Assembly: GCA_002422865.1 (NCBI GenBank)
Contig: DITN01000087.1
Coordinates: forward strand, 30,384 to 94,383
Direction: 5' to 3'
Length of the DNA stretch: 64,000 nt
DNA from: Bacteroidetes bacterium UBA6183
GTDB taxonomy: Bacteria > Bacteroidota > Bacteroidia > UKL13-3
This document shows positions 25,060-33,282 of this stretch, piece after piece. A program made the translations under genes and the position numbers. How positions within the stretch are numbered: the first letter of the stretch is position 1; each line of letters opens with the position of its first letter. The notes beneath the pieces were generated by a model. It saw only the letters and a program-made list of their open reading frames with translations. It was not told where the DNA came from and did not search any database.

Positions 25060-28000
25060 ATCTAACTTAGCACACCACTTCTTGTCCGTTGTTTTGTTAA
25101 AAAATAATTTTTTGTACAGTATTTTACTGTTGTGGGCATTACTGCATCATGCACGGGCTTTTGGGCACGAGGAGCCTGCTGTGCCAAAATCAAACACCGG
25201 GTTTATTGCCAATAAAGGACAGTGGCTCAACCCTTCACAGTACTTGATAAACTTAAAAGGAGCACAAGTATTTGTTGAACCAAACGCCTTACAATATTTT
25301 TTTGAAAAAGAACAAGATGTTGCAAATTATTTTAGCCATAGCCTCAACCCGCATTTGTTTAAACCACAACTAATAAACCGCCATGCGGTAAGGGTTGAGT
25401 TTGAAAATGCATTAAAAAATCCAATTATTGGACAAGACCCATTGCCACATTATTACAACTTTTTTAACGGAAACAACCCCGACTTATGGAAGGGGAAGGT
25501 GCCTTCGTTTGCTAAGGTAACTTACTCGCAAATTTATTCTGGTGTTTCTATGCATGTTTATACCAATCAGCAAGGAGGATTAAAATATGATTTTATTGTG
25601 TCACCAAAATCATCCGCCCAACAAATAAAAATGCGCTACTTAGGGGCAAATAAGGTTAAGTTACAAAACGGCAACCTAATTATAAAAACTAGTGTTAACG
25701 AGTTTATTGAGAGCAAACCTTATGCTTACCAAACCATAAACGGTAATAACCAAGAGGTGGAATGTGCCTTTGTGTTAAAGGACAATGTGGTTTCGTTTGT
25801 GTTGGGTGATTACAACCCAAACTACAAGTTAACCATTGACCCTGAATTAATATTTAGCACTTACAGCGGCAGCAGTGTTGATAATTTTGGCCACACCGCC
25901 ACTTATGATAACAGCGGGAATTTATACACAGCCGGTATTGCCCGTAATGCAACAGACTTTCCGAATGGACGATATCCAACCACCACAGGTGCATTTCAAA
26001 CCGTTTGGGGAGGCGGAGCTGGAAGCTGGCCTCAAAATGGCTTTCCGTGCGATATTGCCATCAGTAAATACAACAACGATGGCACCGCGTTGATGTATGC
26101 CACTTATTTAGGTGGCGATAAAAACGATTATCCGTTAAGTTTAGTTGCCGATGCCAACGAACAACTTTTGGTTTTAGGCGTAACACTTTCAGCAAATTTT
26201 CCGGTTAGTTTTAACGGGGCATATAAAACAAAATCAGATTCGTTTGATATTACTGTTACCCGATTTACAGCAAGCGGTGGTGCATTGGTAGGCAGTACAT
26301 ACCTTGGTGGTAACGGTATTGATGGTATTAATATTGCCGACACTTTGCGCATGAATTACTCTGATGAGTTTAGGGGCGAGATACAACTTACACCAACAGG
26401 TGATGTGGTATTGGTGTCTTCCACAACATCAACAAATTTACCGGTAAGTTTAGGGGCTGTTCAGCCCACAAAAAACAGCTTACAAGATGGCGTAATTTTT
26501 AAATTAGATGCAGCACTTACACAGGTAAAAAATTGCACCTATTTTGGGCGAGAAAAACACGATGCATTATACTCACTAGACGTGTATCCGAATGGTGATA
26601 TAGCTATTGCTGGAGGCACACAAAGTTTGGGTTTTACGCCAACAAGTGGACCAGGTTATCGTGGAGGAATTAGCGATGCTTTTGTTGCAAAATTAAGTGC
26701 ATCATTAACTACTATTTTAGGCTTACGCTATTGGGGTAGCGGCAGCTACGATCAGGCGCATTTTGTAAAATTAGACCAAGCACAAAATGTATTAGTTATG
26801 GGCCAAACTTACGATAGCATTTTGGTTACTCCAGGTACATACTACAATGGCAGAGGTGGTTTATTTATCAGTAAGTTTTCTTCTGATTTAGCTACAATTG
26901 TTTTCTCTACTCAAATAGGAAATGGAACAGCCAATAATGCCTTAGCGCCAAGTGCTTTTATGGTTGATGTGTGTGGCAGAATTTATGGATCTGTATGGGC
27001 GGGTATTGTAAATTTTCAGTCTAGATACAGGACATTAAATCCGGCAGGTTTTGCGAGCAGTACCAACGGAATGCCTTTCACGGTAAATGCCTTTCAAACC
27101 GCTACCGATGGAAGCGATTTTTACTTGTTTGTGTTGAGCCCAAATGCTGATAGTTTAAACTATGCCACCTTTTTTGGTGAGCTATTTGGTGCCGATCACG
27201 TAGATGGTGGAACAAGCCGGTTTGATAAAAGAGGGATCATGTATCAATCGGTTTGTGCAAGTTGTAATGACGGGGTTTCGGGAACATTTCCTACAACACT
27301 TGGTAGCTATTCGCCAGCTAACAAAAGCCCCCGGTGTAGCAATGCTACATTTAAATTTGATTTCAGGCAAGGAAATGTGTTAACAGCTGATTTTAAAATT
27401 GAACCTCGAAATGGTTGCGGAAACAAACGCATGCAGTTTGTTAATAATTCGCATAATGCTACTAAAAACTATTGGTACATAAATAATATATTGGTTGATA
27501 GCACTGTAAATTATAATGACTCATTTAGTGTTTTAGGAACCTACACCGTTAAACTAAAAGTTCAAAACGCGTTCGCTTGCAATCAGGTTGACTCCATGAC
27601 AAAAACGTTTACCGTTCAAAACTCTTCCAATGCAAAAATTACGGTAATACAAGATAGTTGTGGACCGGCTGTTTTTATGTACAACCAAAGTACATCAGGT
27701 AACGGACAGCCAATACCCTACATCTGGTATTTTGGTGATGGTGATACCAGCACACTTCAAAACCCGGTTCATTTTTACAGTACAAATGGTTTTTACAATA
27801 TACGCTTAATAACAGATCCCGGAAGTTTTTGTGCAGATACAGCCTTGTATATATTGGATTATAGCCGCACCGGTAAAAACTTAAATGCCGACTTTTTACC
27901 GTTAGATTCTTTAAGGTGTGCGCCAAATATTATTGAAATAAGAAATAACAGCGAGAACGGACAACAATTTTTTTGGTATGTTAACAATCAACTGGTTTCT

Positions 28001-29665
28001 CAACAAAACATGGGATTTGATACCATTGTTGATGCAGGATTTTTTCGTGTTAAACTAGTAGCACGAGACACAACAACTTGTCAAGTTTTTGATACGTTTG
28101 AAAGGACTTTTTCGGCACTAAGCGAACGTTTTCCGGTATTTACAGAAAACCTTGATAGTTGCTCTCTTAAGGTTCGTTTTACAAACACAACCAATTTACA
28201 AATTGGTGATACCGTCAACTATCTGTGGGATTTTGGTGATGGCTTGTTATCAACCCAAGCTAACCCTACACATAAATATGCCGATACCGGATGGTACACG
28301 GTTACACTTACAACAAATATTGGGTTTCCTTGTCAACGCAATACATCAAAACAAATAAGGGTTGATGCCAACAACAGGGTTTTATTGGCGAGGTTTGATG
28401 TTACACCCGATCCGATTTGTGAACCAATTACAATCAACGCTTTAAACAACAGCATAAATTCCATAAAAAATTATTGGTATTTAAATCAACTATTGGTTGA
28501 TAGTAGTAATGCAAATTTTGGTGATACCATTTCACAAAGTGGAAATTACGATTTAATGTTGGTTGTTTATAATCCGCTTACGTGTAACGTTTACGATACT
28601 TTAGTAAAAACATTCACGGCACACGCATCATCAGTTGCGTTGTTTACCGCTAAAAAAGACAGCTGCTCTAATTTGGTTATTTTCACCAATCAATCAATAA
28701 ACAACAGCCAAACACCCATCAATTATTGGTGGAATTTTGGTGATGGACAAACATCAACCCAAACCAACCCAACACATGTTTACACAACAGACAGCATATA
28801 CATCATTACATTAATAACCAACCCAAACACCCCTTGTGCCGATACTGCAACCACAACCATTAATTACAAAGTAAATAGCCATATTTTAAAGGCAGATTTT
28901 GTGGTTACGGATAGTACAGTTTGTGCGCCTTCATACTTTAAAGCAAGCAATACAAGCACCAATGGAAAACAGTTTTTTTGGTATGTAAATAATACTTTAG
29001 TAAGCACAAACGATAGTGCATTTAACGATACGCTTAAGTTAGCCGGCAAATACAACATCAAATTAGTAGTTGTTGATAGCAACACTTGTATAATAAGCGA
29101 TACCACAGAAAAAAACATTACTGTAAACCTGAGTGCGAAAGCCGATTTTGTAATGCAGCGCGATAGTTGTTCGCTTGATGTGGTATTTAGAAACTTAAGC
29201 AGCTCTAATAATGTACCTTTAGTTTGGCGTTTTGGTGATGGAGATAGCAGCACAGAATTTAGCCCACGACACCAATATGCCGTTACCGGAATATACAAGG
29301 TTCAACTCATTTTTAGTCCCGGTACGTTTTGTGCCGATACTGCAGAAAACACTTATTTTATTGATGGAGACAGTGCACAACAAATTGTCATACCAAATGT
29401 ATTTACACCAAATGGAGATGGAATTAATGATTGTTACCAAGTTACCGGAGTAAGCCAAAAATGCGATGAATACCACATTTTAATTTACAACAGATGGGGA
29501 TCGCCTGTTTATGAAAACACTGATGGAAGTTGGTGTTGGGACGGGAAAAACCAAGGAGGAGAAGATATTCCGCAGGGTGTTTATTATTATATCATTACCA
29601 TTAAAAAGAAAAACGGCTACCAGCGTAAAGAGCACGGCACAGTTACCCTTATTCGTAATAAATAA
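25049..29665 (+). CDS. Large secreted PKD-repeat protein with DUF7948/SBBP-like N-terminus and T9SS type B domain
   Basis: About 1538 residues. A hydrophobic N-terminus (about 17-38, ending ARAFG) acts as signal peptide. An N-terminal DUF7948-like domain (FIANKGQWL ... YYNFFNGNNPDLW) follows, then a beta-propeller-like region with SBBP-type strands (YATYLGGDKNDYP, GSTYLGGNG) to about residue 760. Then come four copies of a PKD-plus-Ig-like unit (WYFGDGDTST, WDFGDGLLST, WNFGDGQTST, WRFGDGDSST), and a type B gliding domain ends the protein (NVFTPNGDGINDCYQ ... GTVTLIRNK). It is probably a surface adhesin or filament exported by T9SS. It is divergent from the sigma operon, and its start codon shares a palindrome with it. 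Confidence 0.9.
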   Translation: MHYLSNLAHHFLSVVLLKNNFLYSILLLWALLHHARAFGHEEPAVPKSNTGFIANKGQWLNPSQYLINLKGAQVFVEPNALQYFFEKEQDVANYFSHSLNPHLFKPQLINRHAVRVEFENALKNPIIGQDPLPHYYNFFNGNNPDLWKGKVPSFAKVTYSQIYSGVSMHVYTNQQGGLKYDFIVSPKSSAQQIKMRYLGANKVKLQNGNLIIKTSVNEFIESKPYAYQTINGNNQEVECAFVLKDNVVSFVLGDYNPNYKLTIDPELIFSTYSGSSVDNFGHTATYDNSGNLYTAGIARNATDFPNGRYPTTTGAFQTVWGGGAGSWPQNGFPCDIAISKYNNDGTALMYATYLGGDKNDYPLSLVADANEQLLVLGVTLSANFPVSFNGAYKTKSDSFDITVTRFTASGGALVGSTYLGGNGIDGINIADTLRMNYSDEFRGEIQLTPTGDVVLVSSTTSTNLPVSLGAVQPTKNSLQDGVIFKLDAALTQVKNCTYFGREKHDALYSLDVYPNGDIAIAGGTQSLGFTPTSGPGYRGGISDAFVAKLSASLTTILGLRYWGSGSYDQAHFVKLDQAQNVLVMGQTYDSILVTPGTYYNGRGGLFISKFSSDLATIVFSTQIGNGTANNALAPSAFMVDVCGRIYGSVWAGIVNFQSRYRTLNPAGFASSTNGMPFTVNAFQTATDGSDFYLFVLSPNADSLNYATFFGELFGADHVDGGTSRFDKRGIMYQSVCASCNDGVSGTFPTTLGSYSPANKSPRCSNATFKFDFRQGNVLTADFKIEPRNGCGNKRMQFVNNSHNATKNYWYINNILVDSTVNYNDSFSVLGTYTVKLKVQNAFACNQVDSMTKTFTVQNSSNAKITVIQDSCGPAVFMYNQSTSGNGQPIPYIWYFGDGDTSTLQNPVHFYSTNGFYNIRLITDPGSFCADTALYILDYSRTGKNLNADFLPLDSLRCAPNIIEIRNNSENGQQFFWYVNNQLVSQQNMGFDTIVDAGFFRVKLVARDTTTCQVFDTFERTFSALSERFPVFTENLDSCSLKVRFTNTTNLQIGDTVNYLWDFGDGLLSTQANPTHKYADTGWYTVTLTTNIGFPCQRNTSKQIRVDANNRVLLARFDVTPDPICEPITINALNNSINSIKNYWYLNQLLVDSSNANFGDTISQSGNYDLMLVVYNPLTCNVYDTLVKTFTAHASSVALFTAKKDSCSNLVIFTNQSINNSQTPINYWWNFGDGQTSTQTNPTHVYTTDSIYIITLITNPNTPCADTATTTINYKVNSHILKADFVVTDSTVCAPSYFKASNTSTNGKQFFWYVNNTLVSTNDSAFNDTLKLAGKYNIKLVVVDSNTCIISDTTEKNITVNLSAKADFVMQRDSCSLDVVFRNLSSSNNVPLVWRFGDGDSSTEFSPRHQYAVTGIYKVQLIFSPGTFCADTAENTYFIDGDSAQQIVIPNVFTPNGDGINDCYQVTGVSQKCDEYHILIYNRWGSPVYENTDGSWCWDGKNQGGEDIPQGVYYYIITIKKKNGYQRKEHGTVTLIRNK
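27388..29370 (+). repeat. Four tandem PKD/Ig-like protein units
   Basis: The encoded protein repeats a unit of roughly 165 residues four times. Each unit begins with ADF-x-(x)n-C, has an Ig-like strand (KNYWYINNILVDS, QFFWYVNNQLVSQ, KNYWYLNQLLVDS, QFFWYVNNTLVST) and then a PKD domain with W-x-FGDG. Copies 1 and 3 (KNYWY) and copies 2 and 4 (QFFWYVNN) resemble each other most, which suggests duplication of a two-unit block. Confidence 0.7.
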
Positions 29666-29667
29666 AC

Positions 29668-30102
29668 CTATTTAGTCTCGCTACTTTTATTAATTACCTG
29701 CCAACTATGGTCGCCCAACAAACGTATGGTGGCTACATGTTTCATTTCTGTTTTGCTTCTGCCCCACTCGTTTGGTGCAATTAGCGATATGGCAAAATGA
29801 TCGCCCTTTTCATACAAATGATAAACTTGGTTAACCACTGGCGTAAAGCGCATTTCAGATTGATAGATTTGTTCAGAAATTTTTAGCCTATCTTCTATTT
29901 CACGCACTTGCTGCATAATTAAATCAGCTTGTTTGCGCAACATATCCATTTCTTGTTGTGCGTAATGGTGCATGGCCTCTACAGCATTTGCTCTTATTTT
30001 TCCTTTATCCTCGGGTTTAATCGGCACAGAGCCAACACTTAAAGGTATTGGTGATAAAGATGCGGGACCGCTGTAACTTTCAAATTCTTTTTCTTCTGTC
30101 AT
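29668..30102 (-). CDS. DUF2452 domain protein
   Basis: About 144 residues, soluble, with the family block SVGSVPIKPEDKGKIR followed by AVEAMHHYAQQEMDMLRKQADLI, a helical coiled-coil-like middle, and a C-terminal segment ISLIAPNEWGRS. DUF2452 proteins are conserved in Bacteroidota and have no known function. ATG 30111 (MANMTEEK) is also possible, but a perfect -7 element ends at 30113, so the fourth-codon ATG at 30102 is preferred. The gene converges on the PKD gene with a 2-base gap and is divergent from ispH. Confidence 0.85.
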   Translation of the reverse strand: MTEEKEFESYSGPASLSPIPLSVGSVPIKPEDKGKIRANAVEAMHHYAQQEMDMLRKQADLIMQQVREIEDRLKISEQIYQSEMRFTPVVNQVYHLYEKGDHFAISLIAPNEWGRSKTEMKHVATIRLLGDHSWQVINKSSETK

Positions 30103-30112
30103 GTTAGCCATG

Positions 30113-30120
30113 CAAAGTTA
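30113..30120 (-). promoter_or_regulatory. -7 element of DUF2452 gene
   Basis: TAACTTTG on the minus strand is a perfect TAnnTTTG match. No clear TTG lies at the -33 distance. Confidence 0.4.
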
Positions 30121-30177
30121 ACACCTGTTTGCCTAAAACGTTTTACAATGGGCAAACAATTATGTGGTTTAAATGGT

Positions 30178-30185
30178 TAATTTTG
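30178..30185 (+). promoter_or_regulatory. -7 element of ispH
   Basis: TAATTTTG is a perfect TAnnTTTG match that ends 8 bases before ATG 30194. It lies inside the longer open frame beginning at 30173, so the start at 30194 is favoured. Confidence 0.45.
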
Positions 30186-30193
30186 TATCCGCT

Positions 30194-31036
30194 ATGAATG
30201 TAAACGTAGAAATAGACAACAATTCTGGCTTTTGTTTTGGTGTAGTTTATGCCATTCACATGGCCGAAGAAATATTAGACGAAACCGGTCAGTTATATTG
30301 CCTTGGCGATATTGTTCATAATGACGAAGAAGTTGAACGCTTGCGAAAGAAGGGTTTAAAAATCATTAACCACGAAACCTTAAAAACTTTAACCAACGAA
30401 CGCGTTTTAATACGCGCACATGGCGAACCACCTGAAACTTACAAGTTGGCTTTAGATAATAATATTGAATTGGTGGATGCCAGTTGCCCGGTTGTTTTAA
30501 AACTTCAAAACCGTGTAAGGGAAGCTTACAATGATGACGAACAAATTATTATTTACGGTAAACATGGTCATGCAGAAGTTGACGGATTAAAAGGACAAAC
30601 CAACGGTGATGCTATTGTTATAGAAAAATTTGAGGAGTTAGAGCAACATACTTTACCTAAAAAAGTTCAACTGTTTAGTCAAACCACCAAAAGCACCAAA
30701 AACCTTTACGCACTAAAAGGGTTATTAGAGGGTAGAGGTGTAGAAGTTGATTTTAATGATACACTTTGTCGCCAAGTAAGTAACCGCGATGGAGAGTTGC
30801 GTAAATTTGCCAAACGTTATGATAAAGTAGTGTTTGTGGCCGGTAAAAAATCATCTAACGGAAAAGTTTTACATGATGTATGTAAAGAAGAAAATCCAAA
30901 TACCTTTTTTGTGAGTAGCAAAGAAGAATTAGACAAGACTTGGTTTAATGAAGGTGATACCATTGGAATTTGTGGAGCAACATCAACACCACAATGGCAA
31001 ATGGAAGATGTAAAACAAGCAATAATGAGTTTATGA
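30194..31036 (+). CDS. ispH: 4-hydroxy-3-methylbut-2-enyl diphosphate reductase
   Basis: A 280-residue iron-sulfur enzyme of the MEP pathway, producing isopentenyl and dimethylallyl diphosphate in the cytoplasm. The three cluster cysteines are Cys14 (GFCFGV), Cys98 (DASCPV) and Cys192 (DTLCRQ). Substrate-binding His42, His76 (AHGEP), His126 and Glu128 (GHAEVDG) and the Ser/Thr block (ATSTP) near the end are present. Its last codons overlap the start of the glutathione peroxidase gene by ATGA, so the two are probably translationally coupled. Confidence 0.95.
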   Translation: MNVNVEIDNNSGFCFGVVYAIHMAEEILDETGQLYCLGDIVHNDEEVERLRKKGLKIINHETLKTLTNERVLIRAHGEPPETYKLALDNNIELVDASCPVVLKLQNRVREAYNDDEQIIIYGKHGHAEVDGLKGQTNGDAIVIEKFEELEQHTLPKKVQLFSQTTKSTKNLYALKGLLEGRGVEVDFNDTLCRQVSNRDGELRKFAKRYDKVVFVAGKKSSNGKVLHDVCKEENPNTFFVSSKEELDKTWFNEGDTIGICGATSTPQWQMEDVKQAIMSL

Positions 31037-31617
31037 ATATGAAAAAGAACATATTAATTCTGTCGTCAATTGCTGCATTGGGCATGTTGGCTTACAGCTT
31101 TATTTTTAGAACAAAAAACGTAACACACGCTCCTATGGGAAAATCGTTTTACGATTTAAAAATTAAAACGCTTGATGGTAAAGGCACTATTAATTTTGCT
31201 GATTACAAAGGCAAAAAGATACTTTGCGTAAATACCGCATCTGCTTGTGGCTATACCAAGCAATATGATGGTCTTCAAAAATTGAGTGAAAAGTACAAAG
31301 GTAAACTAGTGATTATCGGTTTCCCTTGTAATCAATTTGGCGGGCAAGAATCAGGAACCGAAGAAGAGATCAGTACGTTTTGTAAAAAGAACTTTGGCGT
31401 TACCTTCCCGCTTACCGAAAAAATTGATGTGAAGGGCAAAAGCCAACATCCGGTATACCAATGGTTATGCCAGAAAAGCAACAACAACGTTGGTGATTAT
31501 GAAGTTAAATGGAACTTCAACAAATTTCTGATTGATGAAAAAGGAAACTTGCAAGCTTATTTCCCTTCATCAGTTAAACCAGAGAGCGAAGAAATGACAT
31601 CGGCTATCAATAAATAG
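31033..31617 (+). CDS. Glutathione peroxidase family protein (Cys type), membrane anchored or exported
   Basis: A 194-residue peroxidase with an N-terminal hydrophobic segment (about 5-22) that anchors or exports it. The catalytic cysteine is in NTASACGYTKQY, the glutamine in FPCNQFGGQE and the tryptophan in KWNFNKF, making the Cys-Gln-Trp triad of GPx enzymes. Bacterial Cys-GPx proteins usually reduce peroxides with thioredoxin rather than glutathione. ATG 31033 overlaps the ispH stop; ATG 31039 is an alternative. A terminator follows. Confidence 0.9.
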   Translation: MNMKKNILILSSIAALGMLAYSFIFRTKNVTHAPMGKSFYDLKIKTLDGKGTINFADYKGKKILCVNTASACGYTKQYDGLQKLSEKYKGKLVIIGFPCNQFGGQESGTEEEISTFCKKNFGVTFPLTEKIDVKGKSQHPVYQWLCQKSNNNVGDYEVKWNFNKFLIDEKGNLQAYFPSSVKPESEEMTSAINK

Positions 31618-31635
31618 GTAGTAAATACACTTTTC

Positions 31636-31675
31636 AAAAACCGTGAATCACAAACTGTGGTTCACGGTTTTTTTA
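31636..31675 (+). terminator. Intrinsic terminator after glutathione peroxidase gene
   Basis: AAACCGTGAA (31638-31647) pairs with TTCACGGTTT (31661-31670), with an inner CACA/TGTG stem, then a T7 run. It ends the ispH unit. Confidence 0.85.
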
Positions 31676-31789
31676 TGAGCTAAACCAATTAAAGGAACAT
31701 CATCTGCCACCAAACAACCAAATAATCAAGCACATAAAAGCTTAATACCATTTTTGAATAAAAACGCTATTTTCGTGCGGTTATCAGCT

Positions 31790-32221
31790 ATGCAAATTAA
31801 AATAATTAACAAATCGGAACACCCCTTACCGGCATACGAGACAGTTCTTGCAGCGGGTATGGACTTGCGTGCAAACTTACCCGAAACAGTAACACTTGCA
31901 CCTATGCAACGCACATTGATACCAACCGGTTTGTTTATGGAATTACCTGTTGGTTTTGAGGCGCAAATAAGGCCAAGAAGTGGATTAGCATTTAAACATG
32001 GAGTTACCGTGCTTAATTCGCCCGGAACTATTGATGCTGATTACAGAGGAGAAATTAAGGTGTTGTTAGTTAATCTTGGTAACGAAAGTTTTGAAATAAA
32101 ACGCGGTGAGCGCATCGCACAAATGATTATTGCCAAACACGAAACTGCAAGTTGGCTGGTTGTTGACCAACTTGGGGATACATCGCGCGGTGCAGGCGGA
32201 TACGGCAGTACAGGAAAATAA
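31790..32221 (+). CDS. dut: dUTP diphosphatase
   Basis: A 143-residue trimeric dUTPase that hydrolyses dUTP to dUMP and keeps uracil out of DNA. All five family motifs are present in order: AAGMDLRA, RPRSGLA, GTIDADYRGEI, RIAQMII and the C-terminal RGAGGYGSTGK. The frame is open to 31754, but the family starts at MQIKIINKS, so ATG 31790 is chosen. It heads a run of same-strand genes to about 38.6 kb. Confidence 0.95.
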   Translation: MQIKIINKSEHPLPAYETVLAAGMDLRANLPETVTLAPMQRTLIPTGLFMELPVGFEAQIRPRSGLAFKHGVTVLNSPGTIDADYRGEIKVLLVNLGNESFEIKRGERIAQMIIAKHETASWLVVDQLGDTSRGAGGYGSTGK

Positions 32222-32271
32222 ATTGTAAACCTTAACTATAAAGTAGCGATAGCTGCTAACAATAAAACGAA

Positions 32272-33282
32272 ATGAAAATAATAGTACCTATGGCCGGTAT
32301 GGGCAAAAGAATGAGGCCCCATACCCTAACTGTTCCAAAACCATTAATTCCTGTTGCAGGAAAACCCATTGTACAAAAAATTATCGAAGACCTTAAAGAT
32401 GTTTGTGGCGAAGGAATTGAAGAAGTTGCATACATTATTCACCCAAGCTTTGGTAAAGCTGTTGAAAATAAGCTTGTTGAAGTAGCAGCCCAATTAGGTG
32501 CCAAAGGAACCATACACTATCAAACCGAAGCATTAGGAACCGCACATGCTATTATGTGCGCCAAAGAAGCTTTGGACGGTAATGTTTTGATCGTATTTGC
32601 CGATACCTTGTTTAAAGCAGGATTTAAACTTGACCGCAGCAAGGATGGTATTATTTGGGTTCAACAAATTGAAGACCCAAGCCAGTTTGGCGTAGTAAAG
32701 TTAGATACCAATGGTGTAATCACTGATTTTGTTGAAAAACCAACAACGTTTGTTAGCGACCTTGCTATTATTGGTATTTATTATTTTGCCGATGGTGCCA
32801 ACTTGCGCAACGAGTTACAATATTTATTGGATAACGACATTAAAGAAAAAGGTGAATACCAATTAACAAACGCACTTGAAAACATGAAAGCAAAAGGCTT
32901 AAAGTTTGAGCCAGGCAAAGTTCAAGAGTGGTTAGATTGTGGTAATAAAAACTCTACTGTTTATACCAACTCACGTGTGTTACAACACATGCATGATGAT
33001 GGTGTAAAAATGGTTGATGATTCAGCAAATATTGTTAATTCACAAATTATACAACCAAGTTTAATTGGTAAAAATGTGGTGATTAAAAATGCTGTTGTTG
33101 GCCCATATGCTTCTATTGGCGAAGGTTGTGTTATTGAAAAAAGTGTGGTTGAAAACTGCATCATTCAAAGCAATACCAAAATTAAAAATGCTGTGATAAA
33201 CAATGCCATGTTGGGAAGCCACGTTGTATATCAAGGCGAACAAAAAGACCTAAGCATTGGCGATTACACCACAGTTATATAG
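32272..33282 (+). CDS. Sugar-phosphate nucleotidyltransferase with left-handed beta-helix tail
   Basis: A 336-residue GT-A-fold nucleotidyltransferase. The signature motif GMGKRMRPHTLTVPKPLIPVAGKP runs from about residue 9 to 32 and the sugar-binding site EYQLTNAL is present; the C-terminal 80 residues carry hexapeptide-like repeats (IGKNVVIKNAVVG ... IGEGCVIEKSVV). It resembles RmlA/GlmU-type enzymes that make NDP-sugars from sugar 1-phosphates; the specific nucleotide and sugar cannot be read from the sequence. It is followed, with a 26-base overlap, by the TPR gene. Confidence 0.9.
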   Translation: MKIIVPMAGMGKRMRPHTLTVPKPLIPVAGKPIVQKIIEDLKDVCGEGIEEVAYIIHPSFGKAVENKLVEVAAQLGAKGTIHYQTEALGTAHAIMCAKEALDGNVLIVFADTLFKAGFKLDRSKDGIIWVQQIEDPSQFGVVKLDTNGVITDFVEKPTTFVSDLAIIGIYYFADGANLRNELQYLLDNDIKEKGEYQLTNALENMKAKGLKFEPGKVQEWLDCGNKNSTVYTNSRVLQHMHDDGVKMVDDSANIVNSQIIQPSLIGKNVVIKNAVVGPYASIGEGCVIEKSVVENCIIQSNTKIKNAVINNAMLGSHVVYQGEQKDLSIGDYTTVI

